Shown: in pieces, positions 34,635 to 43,064 of the stretch
How the letters are laid out: each line of letters begins with the position of its first letter
Numbering within the stretch: the stretch's first letter is position 1
Source of the DNA: Acidimicrobiales bacterium
GTDB lineage: Bacteria > Actinomycetota > Acidimicrobiia > Acidimicrobiales > Aldehydirespiratoraceae
Length of the DNA stretch: 64,000 nucleotides
Direction of reading: 5' to 3'
NCBI GenBank assembly: GCA_029263215.1
Contig: JAJCXY010000038.1
Span: 51,901 to 115,900, forward strand
Position numbers and translations under genes: made by a program
Notes under the pieces: generated by a model
Told to the model about the DNA's origin: nothing
The model's input: only the letters and a program-made list of their open reading frames with translations
The model's database searches: none

Positions 34635-35993
34635 GTGGATCATGATCTGATAATTGTCGGAGGAGGTGCGGGGGGACTGAGCGCGGCTCGCGCCGCTCGT
34701 TGGGCAGGCGCCGATGTCGCCCTCGTCAACGATGGTCCGTTGGGAGGCGACTGCACCTTCACCGGCTGCGTGCCTTCCAAGACCCTTCTCAGTGCCGGCC
34801 GAGACGGCCTTGGCTTCGCCGCGGCGATGCAAAGGGTGAGAGCCACCGTCGATCGCATCGCCGCCACCGAGACCGCCGACGTGCTGCGCGGTGAGGGCGT
34901 CGATGTGGTGGAAGGCCGGGGTCGGCTCACCACCCACGACACGGTCGCGGTGGGTGATCGTCGGCTCACAGCCCCTCGAATCATCATCGCCACCGGCAGT
35001 CGCCCCTTTGTGCCTCCGATCGCGGGGCTCGACACTGTCCCCCACCTCACCAACGAGTCGATATTCGATCTCACCGAGGCGCCGGCTTCTCTGGCGATCG
35101 TCGGCGGCGGGCCCATCGGCTGTGAGATGGCAGAGGCATTCGCCGCCCTCGGCGTGGCAGTCAGCCTGTTCGAGGGCATGGATCGCCTCCTGGGCCGCGA
35201 AGAGCCTGCGGCATCGGCCGCGGTGGAGGTGGCACTCACCGCCAAGGGCGTCACCGTGCACACCGGCTCGATGATCGACAAGATCGACGCCCGCGACTGC
35301 GGTGATGTGGTGGTGCACACCGGCGACGAGATGAGAGAGTTCTCCCAACTGCTGGTTGCGGTGGGACGAACCCCCAACTCCGAGGGGCTCGGGCTCGATG
35401 AGCTCGGCGCCACCATCGACGAGGCCGGATTCATCGGCACCACGGAGAGACTCGAAACAAGCGTTCGAGGCGTCTATGCGGTCGGAGACGTCACCGGGAA
35501 ACTGGCGTTCACCCACGCGGCCGACGAGATGGGCCGACTCGCCACCGGCAACGCCCTGCGCAAGGGGGTGCGGGGTCGCTACCGCACCCACCTCATTCCG
35601 TGGGTCACGTTCACGAGCCCGGAGGTGGCCCACATCGGACTCACCGAAGCCGAAGCCGCCGCCAAGGGTGCCCTGGTGGCCGAACTCCCTCTCAGCGAGA
35701 TGGATCGAGCCATCACCGATGGCGTCACCGACGGCTACATCAAGCTGATCGCTGGTCCCAAGCGGTTCACCCGTCGCCTCTTCGGTGGCCACATCATCGG
35801 AGCCACCATCGTGGCGCCCCGTGCGGGCGAGATGATCCACGAGGTGGCTCTCGCCATGCGCGCCGATCTTTTCACGGGACGCTTGGCCCAGACCGTTCAC
35901 GCCTATCCCACCTGGTCCTACGGGATCCAGAAAGCCGCCGGCCAGTTCTTCGGAGAAGTGGAGGGGCGCAGTGCCCGACCAGCTGTTGCGTGA
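34635..35993 (+). CDS. Pyridine nucleotide-disulfide oxidoreductase, copy 1
   Basis: 452-aa flavoprotein of the class I disulfide reductase family. FAD-binding IIVGGGAGGLSAARAA, redox pair Cys40 and Cys45 in GGDCTFTGCVPSKTL, NAD(P) motif AIVGGGPIGCEMAEAFAALGV, second FAD motif GVYAVGDVTGKLAFTHAA. At the C terminus the usual HPT-x-x-E is AYPTWSYGI, so the His/Glu acid-base dyad of glutathione and lipoamide reductases is missing, as in mercuric-reductase-like members. Substrate unknown; mycothione reductase is unlikely for that reason. A longer form from 34578 is possible. Confidence 0.85.
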   Translation: MDHDLIIVGGGAGGLSAARAARWAGADVALVNDGPLGGDCTFTGCVPSKTLLSAGRDGLGFAAAMQRVRATVDRIAATETADVLRGEGVDVVEGRGRLTTHDTVAVGDRRLTAPRIIIATGSRPFVPPIAGLDTVPHLTNESIFDLTEAPASLAIVGGGPIGCEMAEAFAALGVAVSLFEGMDRLLGREEPAASAAVEVALTAKGVTVHTGSMIDKIDARDCGDVVVHTGDEMREFSQLLVAVGRTPNSEGLGLDELGATIDEAGFIGTTERLETSVRGVYAVGDVTGKLAFTHAADEMGRLATGNALRKGVRGRYRTHLIPWVTFTSPEVAHIGLTEAEAAAKGALVAELPLSEMDRAITDGVTDGYIKLIAGPKRFTRRLFGGHIIGATIVAPRAGEMIHEVALAMRADLFTGRLAQTVHAYPTWSYGIQKAAGQFFGEVEGRSARPAVA

Positions 35994-36369
35994 GTTCCGG
36001 CGTTTGATCGGCCTGTTCGTGGCCCTGCTCGCCGCGGTTGCATGGGCCCTGCTGGCAGCACGGACGCCGAGCAACACCTACCACTTCGCCCCGATGGTGG
36101 TGGCCGCGGCATGGGTTGTGTTCGACGGCTACCGAGAAGCCGGAGTGACCCCCCGTAGAGCTGTGAACCTCTCCATCGCCGGATTTCTGATCGCGGTCGT
36201 GGCCACTGTTGTCCTGGAAGTCAAGGGCGACCTCGATGGGCCGGTCTTCTGGGAGCACGGCGACGATGCCCCGGTGGTGGTCGAACACGTGCTGTTCTCG
36301 GCGCTCGGTGCCGTCGGTGGACTGCTCCTGGCCGTTCGGCAGGCCTCGAGACCCTCTGTCACTGCTTGA
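35971..36369 (+). CDS. Small integral membrane protein, unknown function
   Basis: 132 aa with four hydrophobic segments at about 10-30, 40-52, 64-82 and 106-122. GTG start overlapping the upstream oxidoreductase by 23 bp. It sits between two disulfide oxidoreductases, so a redox-linked membrane role is conceivable but unproven. No recognised domain. Confidence 0.6.
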   Translation: MPDQLLREFRRLIGLFVALLAAVAWALLAARTPSNTYHFAPMVVAAAWVVFDGYREAGVTPRRAVNLSIAGFLIAVVATVVLEVKGDLDGPVFWEHGDDAPVVVEHVLFSALGAVGGLLLAVRQASRPSVTA

Positions 36370-36379
36370 AATCGGGTTC

Positions 36380-36435
36380 AACTGTCGGTCTTGCAACAGT
36401 TCTGAGACGGGCACAACGCCTGCCGGGTTTGTGCC
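36380..36435. promoter_or_regulatory. Paired inverted repeats before reductase 2
   Basis: Two perfect inverted repeats in a 69-bp gap: AACTGT (36380-36385) with ACAGTT (36396-36401), spaced like a dimeric operator, and GGCACAA (36410-36416) with TTGTGCC (36429-36435), whose hairpin would end 3 nt before ATG 36439 and could mask the ribosome-binding region. Confidence 0.4.
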
Positions 36436-36438
36436 AGC

Positions 36439-37836
36439 ATGAACGAAAAGACGGACAGTACTGGAAACAACGGCGAAGCCGAGCTCGTAGACGTGATCGT
36501 GATCGGCATGGGAGTGGCAGGCGAAAGCGTGGCCGCTCCGCTCGCCGAATCCGGGCTCAGGGTGGTCGGGATCGAGGCCGGTCTCGTCGGAGGAGAATGC
36601 CCCTACTGGGGTTGCATCCCTTCGAAGATGATGATCCGCGGTGCCAACCTGCTCGCCGAGGCACGGCGGGTCGACGGCATGGCCGGCACCGCCACCGTCG
36701 AGCCCGACTGGGCACCGATCGCGGCGCGCATCCGTGAGCAGGCCACCGACAACTGGAACGATCAGGTGGCAGTAGACCGCTTCGAGGGCAAGGGCGGGGT
36801 CTTCGTTCGCGGCCGGGCCCGCTTCGTGGGTCCCCGCACGATCGTGGTCGATGAGCGCACCTTCATCGCCGAGCGTGGAGTGGTGGTGGCCACCGGCACC
36901 AAGCCCGCGATCCCACCGATCCCTGGTATCGACACCGTCGATGTCTGGACCAACCACGAGATGATCGAAGCCAAGGAGCTTCCCGGCTCGATCGTGGTGT
37001 TGGGGGCGGGAGCAATCGGCTCAGAGCTCTCCCAGGTGATGGCCCGGTTCGGAACCAAGGTCACGATCGTGGAGGCGCTCGACCAACTCCTACCGCTGGA
37101 GGAGCCAGAGGCGGGCGGCCTGCTTCGCGAAGCATTCGAGCAGGACGGCATCACCGTGCACACCGGGGTCATGGCCCAAGAAGTGCGAGCGGTGGATGGC
37201 GGGGTCGAGGTGGTGCTCGCCGACGGCACCGTACTGGCCGCCGAGCGCCTGATGGTAGCCACCGGTCGCCGCACCGAACTGGCTGCCCTGGGCCTCGATA
37301 CCCTCGGTCTCGATCCGGCCCTACGGTTCATCCCCACCGACGAACGGATGCGGGTGACCAACGGCGTGTGGGCCGTTGGCGACATCACCGGCAAGGGACT
37401 CTTCACCCACGTCGGGATATACCAAGCTGGCATCGCCGCGGCCGACATCATGGAAGGCAAGGGGCCCGTTGCCGACTATGCAACCATTCCTCGCGTCACC
37501 TTCACCGACCCGGAGGTCGGATCGGTGGGGCTCACCGAAGCCGCGGCTCGTGAATCCGGGATCGATGTGGCCACGTCGCTGGCAGAGGTTCCCGGAACTG
37601 CGCGCGGCTGGCTTCATGCCAGTGGCAACGACGGCCTGATCAAGCTCGTGGTGGATCGTGAACGACGCGTGCTCGTGGGGGCCACCTCGGCCGGTCCCCA
37701 TGGCGGGGAGGTGCTCGGCCTTCTCACCCTCGCCGTGCACGAGTCGACCTCGATCGATCGCCTGCGCAGCATGATCTATGCCTACCCGACCTTCCACAAG
37801 GGCATCGAGGACGCCCTGAACCGTCTGGAACTCTGA
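36439..37836 (+). CDS. Pyridine nucleotide-disulfide oxidoreductase, copy 2
   Basis: 465 aa, same fold as the gene at 34635 but clearly divergent. FAD motif VIVIGMGVAGESVAAPLAESGL, redox pair Cys54 and Cys59 in GGECPYWGCIPSKMM, NAD(P) motif VVLGAGAIGSELSQVMARFG, ATGRRTEL, and GVWAVGDITGKGLFTHVG. The C-terminal dyad is again altered (YAYPTFHKGIEDAL). The CPYWGC type occurs widely in actinobacterial mercuric-reductase or dihydrolipoamide-dehydrogenase-like proteins of unknown substrate. Preceded by two inverted repeats; convergent with the next gene with a 1-bp gap. Confidence 0.85.
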   Translation: MNEKTDSTGNNGEAELVDVIVIGMGVAGESVAAPLAESGLRVVGIEAGLVGGECPYWGCIPSKMMIRGANLLAEARRVDGMAGTATVEPDWAPIAARIREQATDNWNDQVAVDRFEGKGGVFVRGRARFVGPRTIVVDERTFIAERGVVVATGTKPAIPPIPGIDTVDVWTNHEMIEAKELPGSIVVLGAGAIGSELSQVMARFGTKVTIVEALDQLLPLEEPEAGGLLREAFEQDGITVHTGVMAQEVRAVDGGVEVVLADGTVLAAERLMVATGRRTELAALGLDTLGLDPALRFIPTDERMRVTNGVWAVGDITGKGLFTHVGIYQAGIAAADIMEGKGPVADYATIPRVTFTDPEVGSVGLTEAAARESGIDVATSLAEVPGTARGWLHASGNDGLIKLVVDRERRVLVGATSAGPHGGEVLGLLTLAVHESTSIDRLRSMIYAYPTFHKGIEDALNRLEL

Positions 37837-37837
37837 G

Positions 37838-38419
37838 TCAGTCGGTGGAGAACGGCGGGTATTCGTCGGTGAGCATCCAGAAATAGGCGTTGGTCCTGGT
37901 GCCGACCCTCAGGGCTCCCATGACGAAGTTGTGGATGCCCTGAGGCCAGCGCCCTGTGAACAGCACCGCGAACCAGGCGATGAACCAGAGGACGAACGCC
38001 ACTATTGCGATGACCATGGTGAACAGCAGGGCGGGGATGGCCCAGATGATGCGCAGGCCGACGGTGAGTCGGTTGCGGTTGTCGAGCGCGGGTTCGAAAT
38101 CGATGCGGATCGGCTGGCCACCGGGGTCGGCTGCTGTTGTTGCAAACTCGAACGGCGGGTACTCGGCGTGAAGGAATCCGGCATAGGCATAGGCCCGGGT
38201 TTCGTATCGAAGAATCATGCATTGCAGCGTTGCCAGCCCTTCGGGAAGTTTGCCGGTGAAGAGGATGACGAACCAAGAGATCACACCGATCACCTGACCG
38301 ACGGTGTTGAGCACATTGGCCAAGATGAGGTGGGGTATGGCCAGGATCCACTGCACCAAGGGGCGCCAGTGGTCGAGCTTCTCGGGCGCTTCGAGCGTGA
38401 TTGTTGCCGGATACGTCAT
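37838..38419 (-). CDS. DUF4389 membrane protein
   Basis: 193 aa with two copies of the module hydrophobic segment + W-F-x-x-L-F-T-G-(K/R)-(L/W)-P: SWFVILFTGKLPEGLATL and AWFAVLFTGRWPQGIHNFV, each followed by a segment ending EYPPF (AEYPPFEF, DEYPPFST). Four or so transmembrane helices. This internal duplication is the DUF4389 signature; function unknown. GAGGA lies about 8 nt before the ATG. Confidence 0.85.
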   Translation of the reverse strand: MTYPATITLEAPEKLDHWRPLVQWILAIPHLILANVLNTVGQVIGVISWFVILFTGKLPEGLATLQCMILRYETRAYAYAGFLHAEYPPFEFATTAADPGGQPIRIDFEPALDNRNRLTVGLRIIWAIPALLFTMVIAIVAFVLWFIAWFAVLFTGRWPQGIHNFVMGALRVGTRTNAYFWMLTDEYPPFSTD

Positions 38420-38487
38420 GAGGCCGTCCTCGCCATCGTGGGTACACCTGCCGCGGCAAGTGTCGGTTACCGAACGTTAGCCCGTCC

Positions 38488-38736
38488 TCAGTCGGGGATG
38501 GCCAGATGGCTGTTGTGGCGCAACTCGTGGAGCACTTGGAGCCAGACGAGATCGTACCCGTTTGCGGTGAAGCTGTCCTTATCGCGTTCGTCGTGAACCA
38601 CGAAACTGCCGTCGGGGAGGGTCTCCAACTTGGAGACCTCGATCCAGCCGTTCTTCTCGGGGCCGCGCCGGTTGACCACGTCGCCGCTCTGCGCCTCGGC
38701 GGCGCGGATCATCACGATCTCGATGCGACTGCGCAC
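38488..38736 (-). CDS. Small soluble protein, unknown function
   Basis: 82 aa. A GTG with GAGGAGAAG ending 2 nt before it is one of the best ribosome-binding sites in the window and fixes the start; the frame is open further upstream inside ppc but that part is low-complexity shadow. Sequence: an N-terminal RIEIVMIRAAEAQSGDVVNRRGPEKNGWIEV that looks like a small beta barrel, then LPDGSFVVHDERDKDSFTANGYDLVWLQVL. No family recognised. It follows ppc by 82 bp on the same strand. Confidence 0.6.
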   Translation of the reverse strand: MRSRIEIVMIRAAEAQSGDVVNRRGPEKNGWIEVSKLETLPDGSFVVHDERDKDSFTANGYDLVWLQVLHELRHNSHLAIPD

Positions 38737-38818
38737 GGCTTCTCCTCGGGTCTCGCCTACCCATCGGCCGCGGGCACGTCGTGATGTAGGTCGAGCGGCT
38801 TGTTTGGCGGGGCCTTTC

Positions 38819-41557
38819 TCAGCCGGTGTTGCGAAGACCGGCAGCCACGCCGTTGATGGTGAGGAGCAGGGCGCGGCGAAGGCGAGCCTCCTCGACCGGG
38901 TCGTCGGCACCGGATCTGCTCCGGGCCAACAGGTCGACCTGGAGCACGTTGATCGGGTCGAGGTAGGCATCTCGCACCATGAGTGTCCGCCTCAGGACCG
39001 GGAGATCGTCGAGCAGTTCACCACCGGAGAGGCTGGCGATCTCATCGAGGGTGAGCTGGTGTTCCTCGACGATCCGGTCGAAAAGATGGTGAAGCTCGGG
39101 CCTCACAAGAGTGGTGACGTAGTGCCGGGAGATCGCAAGATCCGTCTTGGAGAGGGTCATCTCGACATTGGAGATGAACGTACGGAAGAACTGCCAGCGT
39201 TCGTACATCTCGGAGAGCTCCTCGGCCCGACCCGACTCTCGGATGGCCGCCAGCCCCGAACCAACCCCGAACCAACCGGGAATGATCTGGCGTGACTGTG
39301 TCCAACCGAAAACCCAGGGAATCGCCCTGAGATCTTCGAGCCCACCATCGGCCCCGGCCCGACGGGCAGGCCGCGAGCCGATGTTCATCGCGGCTAGTTC
39401 CTCGACCGGCGTCGAGGTCTGGAAATACTCGACGAGCCCCGGCGACTCGAGGAAGGAGCGATAGGCGCCGTAGGCGGCGTCGGACATCGCGTCCATGGTG
39501 GCGTCCCAACGCGCGCTGGTGACCGGATCGTTGCGAGGAGAGCGGTGGGCGAGGGAGGCCTCGACCACCGCGGCGACGGCCAGATCGAGGTTTCGTTGGG
39601 CTATCTGGGGCAGGCCGTATTTGTCGGCGATCACCTCTCCCTGCTCGGTCAGCTTGACCGACCCGCTCACAGCTCCCGGAGGTTGGCCCAGGATCGAGGC
39701 GTGGGTGGGTCCCCCTCCTCGACCGATGGTGCCCCCGCGGCCGTGGAAGACGGTGATCCGTACGCCAGTCTCGACGGCGATGTCGGCAATGGTGCGCAGC
39801 GCCTTGTGGATCTCCCACTGCGAGGTGGTGATTCCCCCGTCCTTGTTGGAGTCGGAGTAGCCGACCATCACCTCCTGCTCATCGCCGCGAAGCTGCACGA
39901 TGCGCCGGTAGGGGGCTGTCGAGAGCAACTCCCGCAGGACGGGACCGATCGAGCGGAGATCGTCGATCGTCTCGAACAGGGGCACGAAGCCGAGCCGGGC
40001 GGTATCGGTGCTGAGATCGATCAGGCCCACATCACGGGCGAGTACCGCGGGGGCGAGGATGTCGTCGACGCCCCGGGTCATCGAGATGATGTAGCTCTCC
40101 ACGATCTCGTCGCCGTGATCATCCATGCGCTGCTGAAGTAGATCAAGAAGTGCAAGCGAGGGGTTGTCGGCCGCCCGGGTGGGAGGCGCAAGGGGGCGCG
40201 GGCTGCTGAGTTCTTCGGCGAGCAGGGTGGTTCGTTCAGCTCTCGACAAGGATGCGTAGTCGACACCGAGGGGAGCGAAGAGCGATTCCAGCGCCTCATG
40301 GTGACGGTCGGTGTGCTCGCGGATGTCGAGTACAGCGAGATGGAAGCCGACCATCGCCACGATCCGCCTCACCCGCGCCAATCGGCCGTGGGCTATCGAA
40401 CCTCCGCGATTGTCTTCCAGCGAAGCAGCCAGCATCGCCAGATCGGCTTCGAGGTCGGTGGGGGAGAGGTAGGCACGAGAACCAGGCGGTGTCTGGGCAG
40501 TCTCGAGGAGGCGTTGGTGGATCACCGCCAGCCGCAGGCGGTAGGGCTCACCTGCGCTGAGAGTGCCGAAACGACTGATGACCGAAGGGAAGCTCTCCCG
40601 GTCGTCGGCCAGCTGGGAGGTGAGATCATCGGAGACCGGGCGAACCGCGGTGCTGACGCTGAGCTCGGAGGAGAGCTGCTCGACCTCGGTGATCAGGAGA
40701 CGGAGCGCTCGACTGCGCTGGAAGTCGAGCACCGCCAAGGTGGTGGACGGCGTGACGTTGGGGTTGCCGTCGCGATCGCCTCCCACCCACGTGCCGAACC
40801 GGATCGGGGGTGAAGTGTTGTCGAGTTCACCCCCGATCGACCGAAGCACGGCATCGATGTCGTCGAGCAGTTCGGGAACTGCACCCACGATCACCTCGGT
40901 GAGGAAATAGAGAATCGAACGGGCCTCGTCGACAGGGTCGGGCTGGGCTCGCCTCAGCTCATCGGTCTGCCAGATGGCATCGATCAGTTCGTCGACGCGG
41001 CGGTCGATCCGGCGTTGGCTTCCCTCGTCGTTGTCGGCGTGGTGGCGCTGCTCGATGAGGACGGCGATCTCCGCGAGCTTGTCGAGTATCGAGCGACGCG
41101 ATGCCTCAGTGGGGTGGGCGGTGAACACCGGCCTCAGTTCAGACTGGTTGGCCGCGTCGCTCACCTCCGCGGGGCTGAATCCCTGATCTATGAGACGCTC
41201 GACCGTCTCACCGAAGCGGTTGCCCCGTGCCGCGTGGGTCTCGGTGAGGTCGTCGATCCGGTGGACCTGCTCGGCGGTGTTGGCCAGGTGGAAGTAGGTG
41301 GTGAAGGCGCGCACGAGTTGGATGGCATCCACCACCTCGACATCGGCGAGGAGCTCGGCCAGTTGCTGATCGGCGTCGTTGCCCTGGCGGAGTTCCCTTG
41401 CGAGAACTCGAACCTGTTCGACCCGCTCGAGCAGGTCGGGTCCCTGCTGGCGGATGAGGGCATCTCCGAGTTGGCCGCCCAGCCGGCGGATGTCGCTGCG
41501 AAGGGCGGAGTCGAGGTCGTCGAGCGAAGGAGCCACCGCCGCACCGTAGCGTCGCAC
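38819..41557 (-). CDS. ppc: Phosphoenolpyruvate carboxylase
   Basis: Anaplerotic carboxylation of PEP to oxaloacetate. 912 aa from GTG 41557; GTG 41536 is an alternative (905 aa). Signatures in order: RSDIRRLGGQLGDALI, RPVFTAHPTEASRRSI with the catalytic His, GTWVGGDRDGNPNV, VGFHLAVLDIREH, the active-site VGYSDSNKDGG, FHGRGGTIGRGGGPTH, AAMNIGSRPARR, AIPWVFGWTQSR and the C-terminal NTG end. All key residues are present. The frame extends far upstream as a shadow of the divergent thioesterase. The promoter region shared with that gene is about 63 bp. Confidence 0.95.
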   Translation of the reverse strand: MRRYGAAVAPSLDDLDSALRSDIRRLGGQLGDALIRQQGPDLLERVEQVRVLARELRQGNDADQQLAELLADVEVVDAIQLVRAFTTYFHLANTAEQVHRIDDLTETHAARGNRFGETVERLIDQGFSPAEVSDAANQSELRPVFTAHPTEASRRSILDKLAEIAVLIEQRHHADNDEGSQRRIDRRVDELIDAIWQTDELRRAQPDPVDEARSILYFLTEVIVGAVPELLDDIDAVLRSIGGELDNTSPPIRFGTWVGGDRDGNPNVTPSTTLAVLDFQRSRALRLLITEVEQLSSELSVSTAVRPVSDDLTSQLADDRESFPSVISRFGTLSAGEPYRLRLAVIHQRLLETAQTPPGSRAYLSPTDLEADLAMLAASLEDNRGGSIAHGRLARVRRIVAMVGFHLAVLDIREHTDRHHEALESLFAPLGVDYASLSRAERTTLLAEELSSPRPLAPPTRAADNPSLALLDLLQQRMDDHGDEIVESYIISMTRGVDDILAPAVLARDVGLIDLSTDTARLGFVPLFETIDDLRSIGPVLRELLSTAPYRRIVQLRGDEQEVMVGYSDSNKDGGITTSQWEIHKALRTIADIAVETGVRITVFHGRGGTIGRGGGPTHASILGQPPGAVSGSVKLTEQGEVIADKYGLPQIAQRNLDLAVAAVVEASLAHRSPRNDPVTSARWDATMDAMSDAAYGAYRSFLESPGLVEYFQTSTPVEELAAMNIGSRPARRAGADGGLEDLRAIPWVFGWTQSRQIIPGWFGVGSGLAAIRESGRAEELSEMYERWQFFRTFISNVEMTLSKTDLAISRHYVTTLVRPELHHLFDRIVEEHQLTLDEIASLSGGELLDDLPVLRRTLMVRDAYLDPINVLQVDLLARSRSGADDPVEEARLRRALLLTINGVAAGLRNTG

Positions 41558-41608
41558 GGGGAACCTGTGTCCGGATTGGGCGATTCGTCGGCCCCGATAG
41601 AGGTGACC

Positions 41609-41614
41609 TACCGT
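41609..41614 (+). promoter_or_regulatory. Putative -10 box for the thioesterase gene
   Basis: TACCGT 6 nt before the ATG at 41621; leaderless spacing. Confidence 0.45.
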
Positions 41615-41620
41615 CGAGCG

Positions 41621-42286
41621 ATGCCCGACTCGCCGGAAAGCCTCGTGAGCGCCCTCCGTGACCTCATCGAGGTCGTGAGGACCTCGGACCTCGATGATCT
41701 CGCCCTCAGTAGCTCCACCGCCGCCGTGCAGGCGATCACCGACGATCTCCGTCCCCGCATAGTGGACGGGGTACGGATGCAGGCCACCCTCGATCTCCAC
41801 GAGCTGCTCACCCGACCCGATGCCACCGTCGACCGTCGGGCCCGCCTCCGAGAGCTTGGCCTCTCGGGAGCTTTCCCCTACAGCCCCTATGTGGGCCTCC
41901 TCAACCCCCTCGCTCCACCGGCGACGCTCGAGATAGTCGACGGTGAACCCTGGGCCGTGCTTGAGGGAGAGGTGCGCTTCAGAGATGCCTACAACGGTCC
42001 GCCTGCGGGGGTGCACGGCGGAGTGCTCGCCGGCATGTTCGACGAGTTGTTGGGTGCGGTGTGTGTAGTGAACGACGTGGGTGGCTTCACCGGCACCCTC
42101 ACGATCCGGTATCGGGCCCCGTCGCCGCTCCGGGAATCGATACGCATGCACGCCTGGATCGAGAAGGTAGAAGGGCGAAAGACTTTCGCCCGGGGCACCT
42201 TCCACCACCGCGACACTCTTCTCCTCGAGGGCGAGGCGGTGTTCATCGGTTCGGATGACCTCCCCATGACCCGGCCGGCACGGTGA
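41621..42286 (+). CDS. PaaI-type hotdog thioesterase
   Basis: 221 aa. The C-terminal 110 residues are a hotdog fold with the PaaI signature GPPAGVHGGVLAGMFDELLGAV, GTLTIRYRAPSPLRE, and EGRKTFARGTFHH, predicting hydrolysis of an acyl-CoA or aryl-CoA thioester. The N-terminal 90 residues are helical and not part of the minimal domain. It is 4 nt from a crotonase, suggesting a CoA-ester degradation or salvage pair. ATG 41621 with TACCGT at 6 nt. Confidence 0.83.
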   Translation: MPDSPESLVSALRDLIEVVRTSDLDDLALSSSTAAVQAITDDLRPRIVDGVRMQATLDLHELLTRPDATVDRRARLRELGLSGAFPYSPYVGLLNPLAPPATLEIVDGEPWAVLEGEVRFRDAYNGPPAGVHGGVLAGMFDELLGAVCVVNDVGGFTGTLTIRYRAPSPLRESIRMHAWIEKVEGRKTFARGTFHHRDTLLLEGEAVFIGSDDLPMTRPAR

Positions 42287-42290
42287 TTTC

Positions 42291-43058
42291 ATGAGTGTTC
42301 ATACCGAGACCAAGGGCCCAGTTCTCACCGTCACCATCGATCGAGGCGAGCGTCGCAATGCTGTTGATGGGCCGACGGCGTCCCTTCTGCTCACCGCATT
42401 CGAGGAATTCGAGGCCGATGATCAGCTCCGGGTGGCGATCCTCACCGGGGCAAACAACACCTTCTGTGCCGGCGCCGACCTCAAGGCGATCTCCGAAGGC
42501 ACCGGCAACCGGGTGGAACTCGATGGTTCGGGCCCCATGGGCCCCACACGGCTTGACCTGTCCAAGCCGGTCATCGCCGCGATCGAGGGCTTCGCGGTGG
42601 CAGGCGGGCTCGAGTTGGCCGTCTGGTGCGATCTGCGGGTGGCAGCCCGCGACGCGGTGCTCGGCGTCTACTGCCGCAGATGGGGTGTTCCGCTCGTCGA
42701 TGGAGGAACGATCAGGCTCCCACGACTGATCGGTGCGTCGCACGCGGCCGACCTGATCCTCACCGGCCGGGGTGTACACGGCCCCGAGGCTCACCAGATG
42801 GGGCTGGTCAACCGGCTCAGCGAACCAGGAGAGGCCCTGGCCGTGGCCCTGGGTCTGGCCGAGGAACTGGCTGCGCTTCCGCCCCTGTGCATGCGTTCAG
42901 ACCTTCGTTCCTCGCGCGACCAATGGAGCCTCGATATGCCCGCCGCGCTCTTGAACGAAACAGAACTGGGGCGGGCCACGATCTTCTCGGGCGAAACCGT
43001 CGAAGGGGCCAGTCGCTTCGCGGCGGGAGCGGGCCGCGGGGGCGCGGCCGCGGACTGA
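42291..43058 (+). CDS. Enoyl-CoA hydratase/isomerase (crotonase family), copy 1
   Basis: 255 aa. Oxyanion-hole segments FCAGADLKAI and IAAIEGFAVAGGLELAVWCDLRVA; the catalytic loop reads RRWGVPLVDGGTIRLPRLIG, so the first catalytic Glu of classical hydratases is not at its usual place and only an Asp (LVDGG) is nearby. It may be an isomerase, hydrolase or another crotonase activity. The C terminus ends in an Ala/Gly-rich tail. Pair with the adjacent thioesterase; convergent with the helicase gene, 6-bp gap. Confidence 0.85.
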   Translation: MSVHTETKGPVLTVTIDRGERRNAVDGPTASLLLTAFEEFEADDQLRVAILTGANNTFCAGADLKAISEGTGNRVELDGSGPMGPTRLDLSKPVIAAIEGFAVAGGLELAVWCDLRVAARDAVLGVYCRRWGVPLVDGGTIRLPRLIGASHAADLILTGRGVHGPEAHQMGLVNRLSEPGEALAVALGLAEELAALPPLCMRSDLRSSRDQWSLDMPAALLNETELGRATIFSGETVEGASRFAAGAGRGGAAAD

Positions 43059-43064
43059 GCAGGC

